The notes: generated by a model not told the origin, from the sequence alone. 64,000 nucleotides of DNA from Candidatus Melainabacteria bacterium (GCA_016716405.1 JADJWK010000004.1:806001-870000), one strand, 5' to 3'. Numbered from the stretch's first letter, positions 50,786-61,352 are shown. Numbers and translations: made by a program.

Positions 50786-51466
50786 ATGAGCGGCGCCGGT
50801 TCGCAACAAACAAATTTCTGGGTCAAGCAAAAGAAGGGCACGCTGGGTGACACCATGGCCAGCCGCACCCACACGAGAATACCAAGCCAGCCCCTGACTC
50901 CGCCTCCCGGCAATCGCCATCTCAAGCCTGCCGATGCCTCGGTCTCCCAGAACCGTCTGGACCAGCTCAAGCGCTCTTATGAATTCGTCAGCCTGGACAC
51001 CCTGGTGGAGCGGCTCAATCGTATTTGCAACCCGAGCAACCAGAGGCTCGTGCCCAAGTTCAAGAACTTCGTCAAATCGCTGCGCGCCGACGGGGAGATA
51101 ACCTGCGCCTTCAACCGGCTGCTATCACTGGGCTCGGTGGAGATTGCCGCTGCCGAGCCGGACTTCGTCAGGCTCGGCGCCAGTAGCACCGAGCTGCCTC
51201 TGGTCACCTGCTCCGAGCTGATCTTCGACAGGTTTACGAAATTCGACGTCACCCTGCAACAGCGCTCCCTGATTCTGGTCGACGTACGAGGCGTGCAGCT
51301 GAAAATCAGTGCCCTGGAGTTCGATTTCACCGCAACGGTTCAAAGACTCTCGCTCGATCTCGATGACGACAAGAATTGCACTCTCACCGTGCGGGCGGAG
51401 AATCCGCTTCTCTCCCTGAAGCCTACCCTGCCCCAGTACCTGACTTTCAGAGTCAGGCTGCCCTAG
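50786..51466 (+). CDS. Soluble protein of unknown function
   Basis: The 226-residue protein is not recognised. The first 50 residues are polar and proline-rich; the rest begins with a helical part (LDTLVERLNRICNPSNQRLV) and ends in beta-strands (SLILVDVRGVQLKISALEFD, NCTLTVRAENPLLSL). ATG 50786 has AGAAGGAAC 7 nt upstream. It is divergent from the Clp-N repeat gene. Confidence 0.65.
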   Translation: MSGAGSQQTNFWVKQKKGTLGDTMASRTHTRIPSQPLTPPPGNRHLKPADASVSQNRLDQLKRSYEFVSLDTLVERLNRICNPSNQRLVPKFKNFVKSLRADGEITCAFNRLLSLGSVEIAAAEPDFVRLGASSTELPLVTCSELIFDRFTKFDVTLQQRSLILVDVRGVQLKISALEFDFTATVQRLSLDLDDDKNCTLTVRAENPLLSLKPTLPQYLTFRVRLP

Positions 51467-51589
51467 ATCCGTAATTTTTCAACACGACAAGCAGCTTCGA
51501 TCTCCCCTCGAGTGCTTGCCACGGGTATAGACCGGTTGAGCTCGCCTGCTCAGCCGGTTATGCCTTTCATAGAGCTCATTTTATCGGGC

Positions 51590-52576
51590 TCATTTAATCG
51601 AGCGCATCAGCTGGCGGGCTCTGGAGGCTGCCTCGGGCAGGTTGAGCCGCTCCATAGATTCGGCGTAATAGCGGAGCTTGGCAAGGCGCTCGGGGGTGGG
51701 CTCGTCCTTGATGAGCCTGGCTCTGTCGACAGCATTGGCCAGTGACTCTCTCATCTCATCGACACTGCGATGCATCTTCCGTCCGTGACCGGGAAGCATC
51801 CACTCGAAATCGAATTCGGCAAGACGCTCGGCGGAGGCGATGGCAGTCTCCCAGTCGTACCAGGTATAAAGAGGCGGCCATAGATTGAGACCGTCGAAAT
51901 AGCGATTGCAGGTGAAGGCATCGCCGGAGAAAAGATACTTCCGGTCATATAAAAGCATCATATGACCCTCTGTATGACCTGGTTGAGGAATAACAGCAAA
52001 ATCTTCCTCGAGGTTCCGGGCTTCGAGCCCCTCGATAACGACCTCAGCCCGAGGGCAGACCTCCAGCTCCAGCTCATGGACTATGCGCCGGGCTCCGAAG
52101 TGCTCGGCATACTTCGCCTGCTCGGCGGCATCGTCCCTGTGGGTCAGGAAAATATATTTGAGCCCGCCATTGCGCTCCAGAAAATCGACCACCCGTGGAT
52201 TGAACTTTGGCGCATCGGTCATCCAGTTGCCGTCCGGATGAATGACCAGATAGCTGAATCCGCCGGCGGAGCGCGGTGAATTGAAGCCGCAGTAATAAAC
52301 GTTTCGATCGATGAGAAGCGGAAAGTCCATGAGCACTTCCCTGGCATTGTTGGGCTCGTGGGTACCTATCGATCCGGTGGGGCAGCAGATCAGGGCTCGC
52401 ATGGCCAGACGGCGCTCTTCTTTGTTCTGAGGCTGCTTCTTGACTCCGGCATGCTCCCCGAATTCGCCGAAAACCGAAGGAGCCAGGGCCCGGCAGGTAT
52501 CGCAATTGATACAGCTGGTATCGACGAAAAAATTGCCTTCCACCGATCCAGGCACTATCTTGTTCTTGTCAGCCAT
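51590..52576 (-). CDS. Ferredoxin-metallo-beta-lactamase fusion protein
   Basis: The 328-residue protein begins with a single ferredoxin-like [4Fe-4S] site: Cys 22, 25 and 28 in CINCDTCRALAP plus CCPTG at 64-65. An MBL-fold hydrolase follows, with LTHRDDAAEQ (metal site, with Arg in place of the usual second His), PQPGHTEGHMML, FSGDAF and MLPGHGRKMH. The fusion suggests a redox-linked hydrolase. Its substrate is unknown. Confidence 0.85.
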   Translation of the reverse strand: MADKNKIVPGSVEGNFFVDTSCINCDTCRALAPSVFGEFGEHAGVKKQPQNKEERRLAMRALICCPTGSIGTHEPNNAREVLMDFPLLIDRNVYYCGFNSPRSAGGFSYLVIHPDGNWMTDAPKFNPRVVDFLERNGGLKYIFLTHRDDAAEQAKYAEHFGARRIVHELELEVCPRAEVVIEGLEARNLEEDFAVIPQPGHTEGHMMLLYDRKYLFSGDAFTCNRYFDGLNLWPPLYTWYDWETAIASAERLAEFDFEWMLPGHGRKMHRSVDEMRESLANAVDRARLIKDEPTPERLAKLRYYAESMERLNLPEAASRARQLMRSIK

Positions 52577-52632
52577 TCTTTCCCGAACTGCCGGTAGACA
52601 CGCCCATATTCTACCCGGTCTCGGCTGCTAGA

Positions 52633-54445
52633 ATGCAATCCATGCCGGAGAGCTACCTTCCTACTTTACCCGAGCGCTATGAGATAACCGGACCCCTTGG
52701 CACAGGCGGTATGGGAACCGTGTTTCGCGCCTGGGACAGCATCCTTCAGAAAGAAGTAGCAATCAAGGTTCTGAACCTGACGAACAAAGAGAGCGTGTCG
52801 GTTCTTCGCTTTCAGAAGGAGCCGGGCAATCGCCCGCCTCCATCACGAGAATATCATCGAAGTCCTCGACTTCGCCTTCACGCAAAACGAAGAACCCTAT
52901 ATGGTGCTCGAATTCGTCGAGGCAGTCAGTCTTGCCAGGCTCCTGGACAAAAGACGCTTCCTTCCCGGCGCAGAGGCCATCGATATTTTCATAAAAATCT
53001 GCGCCGGTCTCGGTCATGCCCATAGCGCAGGGGTTATACACCGGGATCTCAAACCCGGCAATATTCTGCTTTCCGAAGAGCCGTCTCGGGAAAGAATGGT
53101 CAAGATAGTCGACTTCGGTCTGGCTCGCGAGGTGCGCCTCAGTCGGGATCAAGAACTGACTCGTACTGGCGTGATCATGGGAAGCCCGCTCTATATGAGC
53201 CCCGAGCAAGTCGAATCGAAAGATACCGACGAGCGCTCGGACATCTATTCCATGGGCTGCCTGATCTTCAAGACCCTCACCGGCGAGCCTGTTTTTTCAG
53301 GAGACAACCTGGTAAGCACGATGATGATGCACCTGAACGAAGCCCCGCGCACACTGCGCCAGGCGGCACCGGATCTCGATTCTGGCGACATCCTGGAGCC
53401 AATAGTAGCCAGGGCGCTGGCCAAGGATCCGGGCAGCCGTTATCAGAGCGTCGACGAGCTGAGGGCCGATCTGGAGCTTGCCGCCAGAGACAGCGAGATT
53501 GCCGGCCTCGATAGGCGGTCTGAGAAATCCGAGGAGATACAGCTTTCAATGGCTACGGTCCTGCCCCCGTCGAAAGCCGGACTGAGAACCCGGACGGCAG
53601 CAGTCATCGCCGCGGCGTTGCTCGCCCTTGCCGGGCTCTGCATGATCAATATCAAACCGGCGCCGGAGAGCAAGCCGTTGAAAGACCATCAGATGCAGGG
53701 GCTTCGATCGGGTGACGAGATACTCGGACATGTGGAAGGCAAATGGGAAGATCATTCCGATGGGAAATTCTGGGAGATCGTCTCACTCGGCGGCACCGCC
53801 AGGCAGATCAACGAGGCAGTGGAGAACTGCCCCGACACCGAAAGACTACTGCTTGGCAATCTCGACTCCGATACTCTTGTCTGCCTGGACAAACTTCCGG
53901 CAGGATTGAAGGTTCTATGCCTCCACCAGTGCATGTCCGGCGACCAGGCACTGGAAGCGATACCAGCCAGCGACACCCTCGAGACCCTGAGCCTGCGATC
54001 TTGCTATGGACTCGAAGCTGCCGGATTAAGGAGTCTGAGCCCGGAGCGGTTTCCGAACCTGAAAGAGCTGATAATCGCGAATTCCAGCGTCACGGACAAG
54101 GCCTTTCAAGCGGTCGGCTCAATCAAAGGGCTCAAGAAGATTGTCATTCATCGATGCGACAGCTTCGAAGGAAAGACCCTGGGAGCTCTGAAAGATTTCC
54201 GCGAACTCGACTATCTGGAGCTCTCGAACAACAGCAACCTGAAGGAAGCCAACCTGGCGCACCTGATCGGTTTGAAGATCAAGAACCTCAATCTTTACAA
54301 GTACACGGGGCTGACCGGCAAATCAATCCCCATCCTTGTCAAGATCAGACCGGGAGAGCTCCAGGTAATCGATACCAGTCTCGATGCCCCGAGCCTGAAA
54401 GCCCTGAGGAAGGCCCTTCCGACAGTGAACTGCCTGGAGAATTGA
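52633..54445 (+). pseudogene. Ser/Thr kinase with C-terminal LRR-like domain, frameshifted
   Basis: The kinase starts at ATG 52633 (or 52642) with GPLGTGGMGTVFRAWD and VAIKVLNL. The frame breaks just after RFQKE near 52822 and resumes two bases out of phase with AIARLHHENIIEVLDF, then VIHRDLKPGNILL, VDFGLAR and GSPLYMSPEQ, all intact. Comparison with the paralogue at 62678 (RFQQEARLAGRLNH) indicates a 2-nt loss of GC at GAGCCGGGCA. After a transmembrane helix (TAAVIAAALLALAGLCM) about 240 residues of LRR-like repeats follow (LETLSLRSC, FPNLKELIIANSS). It may be a true pseudogene, an assembly error or a shifty site; everything else looks functional. Confidence 0.8.
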
Positions 54446-54446
54446 T

Positions 54447-55904
54447 TCAGGGAAGCAGCCTGCTTTTTCTCTCGAGTAGATCCTTGCTCAAGATCGCCTG
54501 GATATTGCTTTTCATCTCTTCGGCTTCGCTGGCGCGCCCGGCCAGACGCAAGACCCGGGTAAAGTCAGCCATGCTCGCCGCTGCCAGAAGGCTCTGCTCC
54601 CCAGACGACTGCGCCACGCTCGCAAGAGCCCAGTAATAGATCTTGAGAGCAGTGTCCGTCTTGCCCTGGCTGAAGCTCATGAATGCGAGATCGCTGAGGC
54701 GCAGGGCGACCTCGAGATTCTGAGCCGCCAGGGGAATAGCCGGAAGCTTGCCGACATAAGAGGTGAAGGTCGCACCACTTTCGGTGCTTTCTCTGGAGAT
54801 CAGCTCGAGGAGGAGCCTGGTCTCCTTTACCGGCCCGCTCTCGCCTGTATAAGCTCCTTCGTAGATCTTGAGAGCCCGCGCCAGAAGCGGTCTGGCCTCC
54901 TCGTAATTGCGCTGGCTCAAGTAAATCGAAGCAAGACCCGTCAGGTCCCGGGCGACGCTCGGGTGGTCCCTGCCCAGGGAGTTTATATCGGCGGCGATCA
55001 TACGCTTGTAGAAATCGACTCTCTGCTGGTTGAGCTTCTCCAGGGCAGCCTTGTCGGGCGCTGGCTTATCCTGAGCAGGCTCGATGCCCCGGAGAGCCGG
55101 TTTGTCACCCGGCGAATCAGAACCATCAGCGGTGCCCAACCGCACTGTCACTTCTTTGCTCCAGCTGGAGGCAGGCACTCCTCTTTTCTTGCGGAGAAGC
55201 CCCACCTGATCCTTGAGCAGCTCTTTCTGAAAGCGCGAGCTCATAATTCGCGCGTCTCTATCGCTGCTTCGCACCAGATCGGTGTAGTCATCGAGAAGAT
55301 CGAGAAGCCCCTTCTCATCTTTCAGCGAATCGAGCCCCATGCTGATCTCCAGGGCTTTGAAAAACTCCTGCTCGGCGAGGTCAGGCGCCTCCTCCTCCGA
55401 TTTGACGCGCCCCAGCAGGTGGTGGCACCGTGCCGCGCCGGCGCTCTGCTCTCCCTCGTGCTCGACGGTCACGGAAAGAGCCAGCTGGTACAGCCGGTCC
55501 GCCTTATGCCAGTCGCCTTCGCCCTCATAGACCTGAGCGAGATTGACGACCGCCGGGACTGCCTCGATGCTCCGCTTGCCGTGCGCCTTTCTGAGGATCT
55601 TCAGGGCTTTCTTGTAGAGCGGAATCGATTCGGCCGTAATGTCCTGAGCATAGATGACATCAGCCAGACTGGTCAGGCAGAGCGCCTGATCGTCGGGACC
55701 GGCACCCTGGGCCCGGGAATTCTGGACGGCCAGGCGAAAACAATCCTCGGCCCTTTCGAGCTCCCTGGTCTTCAGATACCTGTTGCCCTCGGCGAGCTCA
55801 TCGCGCCAGGACTCGACATTCAACGGAGCCCTGCCTTCGGCGCCCTGGACAAGAGCCATCACCACCAGTAACACCACAAGGGCTTTCGCGCAATCGGGCT
55901 TCAT
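54447..55904 (-). CDS. Secreted TPR protein
   Basis: The 485-residue protein has a signal peptide (AKALVVLLVVMALVQGAEG) and TPRs in two blocks: about 35-190 (ELAEGNRYLKTRELERAEDC, VPAVVNLAQVYEGEGDWHKA) and about 310-360 (VARDLTGLASIYLSQRNYEE). A low-complexity Pro/Ala/Lys stretch lies between. It overlaps the upstream gene by ATGA. It converges on the frameshifted kinase gene with 1 nt between them. Confidence 0.83.
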   Translation of the reverse strand: MKPDCAKALVVLLVVMALVQGAEGRAPLNVESWRDELAEGNRYLKTRELERAEDCFRLAVQNSRAQGAGPDDQALCLTSLADVIYAQDITAESIPLYKKALKILRKAHGKRSIEAVPAVVNLAQVYEGEGDWHKADRLYQLALSVTVEHEGEQSAGAARCHHLLGRVKSEEEAPDLAEQEFFKALEISMGLDSLKDEKGLLDLLDDYTDLVRSSDRDARIMSSRFQKELLKDQVGLLRKKRGVPASSWSKEVTVRLGTADGSDSPGDKPALRGIEPAQDKPAPDKAALEKLNQQRVDFYKRMIAADINSLGRDHPSVARDLTGLASIYLSQRNYEEARPLLARALKIYEGAYTGESGPVKETRLLLELISRESTESGATFTSYVGKLPAIPLAAQNLEVALRLSDLAFMSFSQGKTDTALKIYYWALASVAQSSGEQSLLAAASMADFTRVLRLAGRASEAEEMKSNIQAILSKDLLERKSRLLP

Positions 55905-56494
55905 GGCTCTTTCTCCCAGGGAAGCTTACGCTGGATATCCAGGTGCCCATTCAGCCGGTAAGGCACGGGAAAGCCATTGTCCGGCTCTTTCACGAACGCG
56001 CCGTTCTGGAGCCTGTTGACACGATCGGGAACCCAGTCGTGCAACATTCCTGGAATCGGTCTTGTCAGTTCTTCGAAGGTCTTTCTCTCTTCTTCCTTTG
56101 CCCGGCACCGATGATCGCCATCGTCCAGGAACAAATACTTGATATCGTCGCGGCGGAGATCGTGCGCATCGGCCTCGTCGGGTCTCATAGTCACGTCTCG
56201 GTCACGGCCAACCTCGGCCCGGCTGCCATCGAGGTCCTTGAGATCATCTAAGCTCTTCTTCTTGAAGTCGGTGTCGATGAAATCGTCGGTCCATCGCTCG
56301 ATCAAATCCCGGCGCCGGTCATCGGCGTCATCGTCGCCAGCTATTCTTCTCTCGACATCTCTCTTTTCTTCGGGACTCTGCCGCGTCGTCTCCCTCTTCA
56401 TATCCACTTTCGACCTGTCGAAATCCCCGGCCTCGGCTCCAGCACCGGGGACGCAACAGACGAACATAAACACAGCCAGGGCAAACCGAAGCAA
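55901..56494 (-). CDS. Secreted Asp/Arg-rich protein of unknown function
   Basis: The 197-residue product has a signal peptide (LRFALAVFMFVCCVPGAGA) and a very charged body rich in Asp and Arg (AGDDDADDRRRDLIERWTDD). Not recognised. The start is TTG 56494, with AGGAG 9 nt upstream. It is coupled to the TPR gene by an ATGA overlap, so the two may form a complex. Confidence 0.65.
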   Translation of the reverse strand: MLRFALAVFMFVCCVPGAGAEAGDFDRSKVDMKRETTRQSPEEKRDVERRIAGDDDADDRRRDLIERWTDDFIDTDFKKKSLDDLKDLDGSRAEVGRDRDVTMRPDEADAHDLRRDDIKYLFLDDGDHRCRAKEEERKTFEELTRPIPGMLHDWVPDRVNRLQNGAFVKEPDNGFPVPYRLNGHLDIQRKLPWEKEP

Positions 56495-56656
56495 ATTGCA
56501 GCTCCTATCAAGAACTCGATTTTACAACCTATACCGGTGTCGAGTAAAATTGAGGCGCTAGATCCGGTCTTTTCTGAGATGACCCGGATTTTACTATGAC
56601 TCGTATAGTTTGAACTGAATCCGGCTTTTCGACCGGCCGGACCACGACAACGGTCC

Positions 56657-58144
56657 ATGAAACTCTCCACCGCCACAAGATATCTGTTTACAGTGACGGC
56701 AGTCGCTGCTTTTCTGCAGATTCTGGCGATTGTCCCCGCCAGCGGTGCGGGCCGCGAAGTGCTGGTCTCCGATATACAGTTCGAGCCGATCACGCCGACC
56801 AAGGCAGTGACTCTCAAAGAAAGCGTCGGAATAGCGCTCCGGAACTACCCGACAATCCAGAGAAAATTCTTCAAGCTCAGGGCTGCCAAGGCCAATGTCA
56901 CCCTGGCCCGAACCCAGTATCTGCCCAACCTCAACTTTGACATACAGGTGTCGGGCGTCACTCCTAACCGGATCGCATCCGTTGTCATGAACAATGTCTC
57001 AGGCTTCGACACCGTGCCGGTGGACTCCGGGCCGCCGGTAAGCAGCGCCACCCTCAAGCCCCTTGTGAACAACCTCCAGGGCATGAACCTCAACTGGCTG
57101 GTGGTCGACTGCGGGCTCAGAAAGGCCAACGACAGGTTCGCCCAGGCCGACGCTCGCACCGCCCGGGCCGACATACGCCTGACCAAGCTCGATGTCGCCT
57201 TCGCCGCCGCCGACGCCTATCTTCGCGCCGCTGCCGCCAAGCAAGTGATCGCAGCCAAGAGAGCCGCCCTCGAGCATATGGAAGCCGCCGAGCTCCGGGT
57301 CAAGACCCTGGTGGGAGAAGGACTGAGACCCGGCGTCGATGCTGCCGATCTCGACTACGAGGTCGCCCGGGCGAAAATCGATCTGATCAAAGCCGAGAAA
57401 GATTTTCGACTTTCTCTGGTCGACCTGGCCGAGAAGATGGGTATCGCCACCCGTGACATCGACATCATCTCGGACCCCCTGGTCACGAATCCAATAGAGC
57501 TCAATACGGGTGGTCCGGTCGATCTAAGCTCCCACCCCCTTGTCAGGATGAAACGTGCCGAGATAGACCGCTGGCGAGCCAAGCAAATCGTCCTGGACAA
57601 AGCTTATCGACCGCACTTGTGGCTGAACTCATCGCTCTGGGGGCGTGGCAGCACCGACGGTGTCAACCCCATACGACCGGTGGCAGGAGGTGTTCTTCCC
57701 CAGGTCTTCAACTACATGGTCGGCTTCTCGTATAGCTTCCCGGTCATGGAATACTTCCCTCTCAAAGCTCAAAAACGCATGGCTCACAGCAACGAGCTCG
57801 CCGCCCGGGCGGACTACAACCTGGCTATGCTCCTCCTGGAGAAAAAAGACGCCAGCAGCAGGATCATGCTCGAGCAGAGCCGCAAAATCGCCGAGCAGAC
57901 GCCCAAACTGGTGGAGGCGGCCAGGGTGAAAGAGATCAAGGTTCTCAAGCGCTATAGCGTCGGGCTCACCAATGTGGTGTCTTTAGCGGCTGCCGAGCAG
58001 ACCCTGGCGGAAGCCGAAGTCGAGAATGCCATAGCCCAGGTCGGAGTCTGGCGCTCGATCCTGGCCCTGGGTTATGCCCAGGGCGACCTCGATACTTTTT
58101 TCAAGCTTGTGGATATCGCCGCAGGGAACAGGAGCGGAAACTGA
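56657..58144 (+). CDS. TolC-family outer-membrane channel protein
   Basis: The 495-residue protein has a signal peptide, then the two structural repeats of TolC-like proteins: VTLKESVGIALRNYPTIQRK with KLRAAKANVTLARTQYLPNL in the first half and RADYNLAMLLLEKKDASSRI with VVSLAAAEQTLAEAEVENAI in the second. It would form the trimeric exit duct of the export system encoded next. Its stop is 6 nt before the RND gene. A TolC-like protein implies an outer membrane. Confidence 0.88.
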   Translation: MKLSTATRYLFTVTAVAAFLQILAIVPASGAGREVLVSDIQFEPITPTKAVTLKESVGIALRNYPTIQRKFFKLRAAKANVTLARTQYLPNLNFDIQVSGVTPNRIASVVMNNVSGFDTVPVDSGPPVSSATLKPLVNNLQGMNLNWLVVDCGLRKANDRFAQADARTARADIRLTKLDVAFAAADAYLRAAAAKQVIAAKRAALEHMEAAELRVKTLVGEGLRPGVDAADLDYEVARAKIDLIKAEKDFRLSLVDLAEKMGIATRDIDIISDPLVTNPIELNTGGPVDLSSHPLVRMKRAEIDRWRAKQIVLDKAYRPHLWLNSSLWGRGSTDGVNPIRPVAGGVLPQVFNYMVGFSYSFPVMEYFPLKAQKRMAHSNELAARADYNLAMLLLEKKDASSRIMLEQSRKIAEQTPKLVEAARVKEIKVLKRYSVGLTNVVSLAAAEQTLAEAEVENAIAQVGVWRSILALGYAQGDLDTFFKLVDIAAGNRSGN

Positions 58145-58150
58145 CAATCT

Positions 58151-61100
58151 ATGTGGATCGTAGCGGCAGCAATGAAAAGACCGATCACCGTGGTGGCGGC
58201 GGTCCTGGCTGTCGTCCTGGTGGCTGTCCTGGCTATCACCTCGATGAAAAGGGACATCTTCCCCGATCTCAAAGTCCCGGCCATTTATGTAATCCAGGGC
58301 TATGGCGGCATGTCGCCGGAGCAGATGGAAGGCTATATCACTTCCACCTATGAGCTCTTCTTCCTCTATGTTCCGGGCATCGAGCATATCGAGTCACGCT
58401 CTGTGCAGAACCTCACTCTCATCAAAGTCTTCTTCCAGCCCGGCACCGATATGGCCAGCGCCATGGCCGGTATCGTCGCCATGGCCAACCGCGCCACCAG
58501 CTTGATGCCCCACGGCACTTACAACCCCTTCGTCCTGCGTTTCGACGCAGGCAGTTTGCCGGTGGGACAGCTCGTCCTGAATTCTCGAACGAAGTCGGTG
58601 AAGGCCCTGGAGGATCTGGCCTACACCCGGATCCGGCCCATGCTGGCCACCGTCCCGGGTGCCGAGGCGCCGCCGCCTTTCGGGGGCAATATCCGCTCTA
58701 TCGTCATCAATGTGGACGCCGACAAATTGAGGCGCTACAACATCTCCGGCGACGAGATCATCAAAGCCCTGGAAACCGGCAACCGTGTCCTCCCGGCAGG
58801 CAACGTCCGCACCGGGGACTATCTGCGCATCGCGCCGGTCAACTCGGATCTTCCCGACATCCACCAGCTCGATTACCTGCCGATAAGAACCGGCCACGGT
58901 CCCCAGATCTTCATCAAAGACATCGGCGAGGTCCAGGATTCCGCGGACATCCTCTGCGGCTACGCCATGTTCCAGGGTCACCGGACTGTTTATATCCCGG
59001 CAGTCAAAAGAGCAGACGCCTCCACGGTCTCGGTGGTGGACGCCCTGCGTGAGGCACTGCCCCGGATGCAGGCAGTGCTCCCGCCGGATGTGACAATCAC
59101 CTACGAGTTCGACCAGTCCAAATATGTCCGGGAAGCCATCGAGAACGTCTTCCATGAAGGTCTCCTGGGCACCCTGCTTCCCGGCTTGATGATCCTGCTT
59201 TTCCTGCGAGATCTCCGGAGCACCCTCATCGTCGTCACCACTATTCCTCTTTCCCTGCTCTCGGCCATCGTCGGTCTATGGCTCTGCGGCCAGACCTTCA
59301 ATATCCAGACTCTCTCGGGTCTGGCTCTTTCCATCGGCATTCTCGTCGACGAGGCCACGGTCTGTATCGAGAACATCCACAGCCACCTGGCAGCAGGAGC
59401 CGCGCTTGCCCGGGCGGTCTTCGATGCCTGCGTCGAGACCATGGTGCCGAGGCTCCTGGCGATGTTGTCGGTGGTGGCGGTCTTCATACCGTCCTTTTTC
59501 ATGACCGGCATCACCCGGGAGCTCTTCATCCCGCTCTCGCTGGCTGTGGGTTTCGCCATGATCGCCTCCACCACCCTGGCATCCACCCTGGTGCCGATCA
59601 TGGCTGTCTGGATCCTCAAGAAAGAGCACAAGGAGCCCGAAAAGGACTTCGTCGACGTGCTCAAAGAGAAGCTCGGCACCGCCCTGAAATTCCTCACTCC
59701 CTTGCGTGGGCTGGTCGTATTCATCTATCTGGGGCTGGCTGTCTCGTCGGTGATTTTCCTCTACGACAATATCGGCAAAGAGCTTTTCCCCGATCCCGGC
59801 AGCAAGCAGTTCCGGGTGCGGATAACCGCTCCCACGGGCATGCGGGTCGAAGCCCTGGAGCAGCGGGTGCTGCGCACCATCGAAGAGGTGAAAGACGAAG
59901 TCGGCGCCGAGAACGTCGAGAAAACCCTGGGCTATGCCGGGCAGCAGCCGCCCATGTTCCCGATCAGCTCCGCCTTTCTCTGGACCAGCGGCCCGCACCA
60001 GGCGGTGCTCGACGTTCAGCTCAAAGACGACGCCAGAATCGATATGTCCACTTTCAAAGACAAGCTCAGAGCCAGGCTCAAGAAAGCCGTCCCGGATACT
60101 CTCTATTCTTTCGAGCCCGGCGATCTGGTCAGCCAGATCATGAACCTCGGCTCCCCGACACCCATATCGGTGAATGTCACCGGCCACGACCTGGTGGCGG
60201 ACAAGCTCTTCGCCGGCAAGATCCTGAGCCAGCTCAAGGAGATCGAGAAGCTTCGCGACCTGCAATGGGGACAGCCGCTCGATTATCCTGCCTGTAACAT
60301 CAATATCGACCGGGAGCTGGCCGGACAGCTCGGGGTGACGCCCCTGGACGTCGGCATGTCCCTGCAGCCGGCTTATTTCTCCAGCCGTTTCGTCCATCTC
60401 AGCCTCTGGCGCGACAAGGACAGCGGCTTCTCCTACCAGGTCCAGGTGCAGGTCCCCCAGGACCAGATCCGCTCCAAGGAAGACATCGAGAAATTCCCCA
60501 CCATGAAGAGCTCCCGCTCGATCCAGATGGCGGAGTACCAGTGGGACCTCGAGGACCCGGACATCAATCGCTTTTATCCCGGCAACCACACCAGGCACAG
60601 GCAACACCCCCTCATCCAGGACGTGGCCAAGGTCGAATATGGTGTCACCAATGGTGAGTTCGATCGCTATAACATGATGCGAATGGTCTCCCTGACAGCC
60701 AACCTCTCGGGCAACGATCTCGGTCGGGTCGGTGAATCCGTCAAGGAAGCGGTGCGCTCGGCGGGCCGCCCTCCCGACGGCGTATTCGTCGACGTGGCCG
60801 GACAGATTCCCCTGCTCGAAGACACATTCTTCCACCTGCTCACCGGGCTGCTCCTGGCGGTGGTGGTCATCACTCTCATGCTCCTCGCCTATTTCCAGGC
60901 GGCCAGGGTCGTGCTGATCGTCATGTCCACGAGCCCGGCGATATTTCTCGGGGTGCTCACCATGCTCACCGTCACAGGCACCACCCTCAATGTCCAGTCT
61001 TTCATGGGCGCCATCATGTCCACCGGGGTCGGTATCGCCAACGCCATCCTGCTGGTGGTCTTCGCCGAGCAGAGCCGCCGGGAGGGCATGAGCGCCAGAG

Positions 61101-61348
61101 AGGCAGCCATCCACGGAGCCCAGAGCCGTATGCGCCCGATCTTGATGACCTCCATCGCCATGGTGGCAGGAATGGTGCCGATGGCTCTCTCCGGCGGGCA
61201 GAGCGCCCCGCTGGGCCGAGCCGTTATTGGCGGTTTGACCATGTCCACTCTCTCGGTTCTCACAATACTCCCTCTGGTGTATATGATCGTCCAGGCCAAT
61301 GCACCGGTTCAGTTCAAGTCGCTTCATCCGGAGGATCAGGGGCTCTAG
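58151..61348 (+). CDS. RND-family efflux transporter (AcrB/ACR_tran type)
   Basis: The 1065-residue protein has the RND layout: TM1 (TVVAAVLAVVLVAVLAITS), a large periplasmic loop, TM2-6, a second loop and TM8-12 (ending LSVLTILPLVYMIVQANAP). The proton-relay motif in TM4 reads LALSIGILVDEATVCIENI: the usual Asp-Asp pair is Asp-Glu here. The FPD near residue 37 and the GxGI pattern in TM10-11 fit HAE-type pumps. Exported substrate unknown; no heavy-metal (CusA) Met relay noted. Confidence 0.92.
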   Translation: MWIVAAAMKRPITVVAAVLAVVLVAVLAITSMKRDIFPDLKVPAIYVIQGYGGMSPEQMEGYITSTYELFFLYVPGIEHIESRSVQNLTLIKVFFQPGTDMASAMAGIVAMANRATSLMPHGTYNPFVLRFDAGSLPVGQLVLNSRTKSVKALEDLAYTRIRPMLATVPGAEAPPPFGGNIRSIVINVDADKLRRYNISGDEIIKALETGNRVLPAGNVRTGDYLRIAPVNSDLPDIHQLDYLPIRTGHGPQIFIKDIGEVQDSADILCGYAMFQGHRTVYIPAVKRADASTVSVVDALREALPRMQAVLPPDVTITYEFDQSKYVREAIENVFHEGLLGTLLPGLMILLFLRDLRSTLIVVTTIPLSLLSAIVGLWLCGQTFNIQTLSGLALSIGILVDEATVCIENIHSHLAAGAALARAVFDACVETMVPRLLAMLSVVAVFIPSFFMTGITRELFIPLSLAVGFAMIASTTLASTLVPIMAVWILKKEHKEPEKDFVDVLKEKLGTALKFLTPLRGLVVFIYLGLAVSSVIFLYDNIGKELFPDPGSKQFRVRITAPTGMRVEALEQRVLRTIEEVKDEVGAENVEKTLGYAGQQPPMFPISSAFLWTSGPHQAVLDVQLKDDARIDMSTFKDKLRARLKKAVPDTLYSFEPGDLVSQIMNLGSPTPISVNVTGHDLVADKLFAGKILSQLKEIEKLRDLQWGQPLDYPACNINIDRELAGQLGVTPLDVGMSLQPAYFSSRFVHLSLWRDKDSGFSYQVQVQVPQDQIRSKEDIEKFPTMKSSRSIQMAEYQWDLEDPDINRFYPGNHTRHRQHPLIQDVAKVEYGVTNGEFDRYNMMRMVSLTANLSGNDLGRVGESVKEAVRSAGRPPDGVFVDVAGQIPLLEDTFFHLLTGLLLAVVVITLMLLAYFQAARVVLIVMSTSPAIFLGVLTMLTVTGTTLNVQSFMGAIMSTGVGIANAILLVVFAEQSRREGMSAREAAIHGAQSRMRPILMTSIAMVAGMVPMALSGGQSAPLGRAVIGGLTMSTLSVLTILPLVYMIVQANAPVQFKSLHPEDQGL

Positions 61349-61352
61349 GAAT

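Noticed and set aside
59276..61327. A 683-codon open frame on the - strand opposite the RND transporter gene
   Set aside because: Antisense of a well-conserved pump; the translation is rich in His, Gly and Asp as expected from the reverse strand, with no domain.
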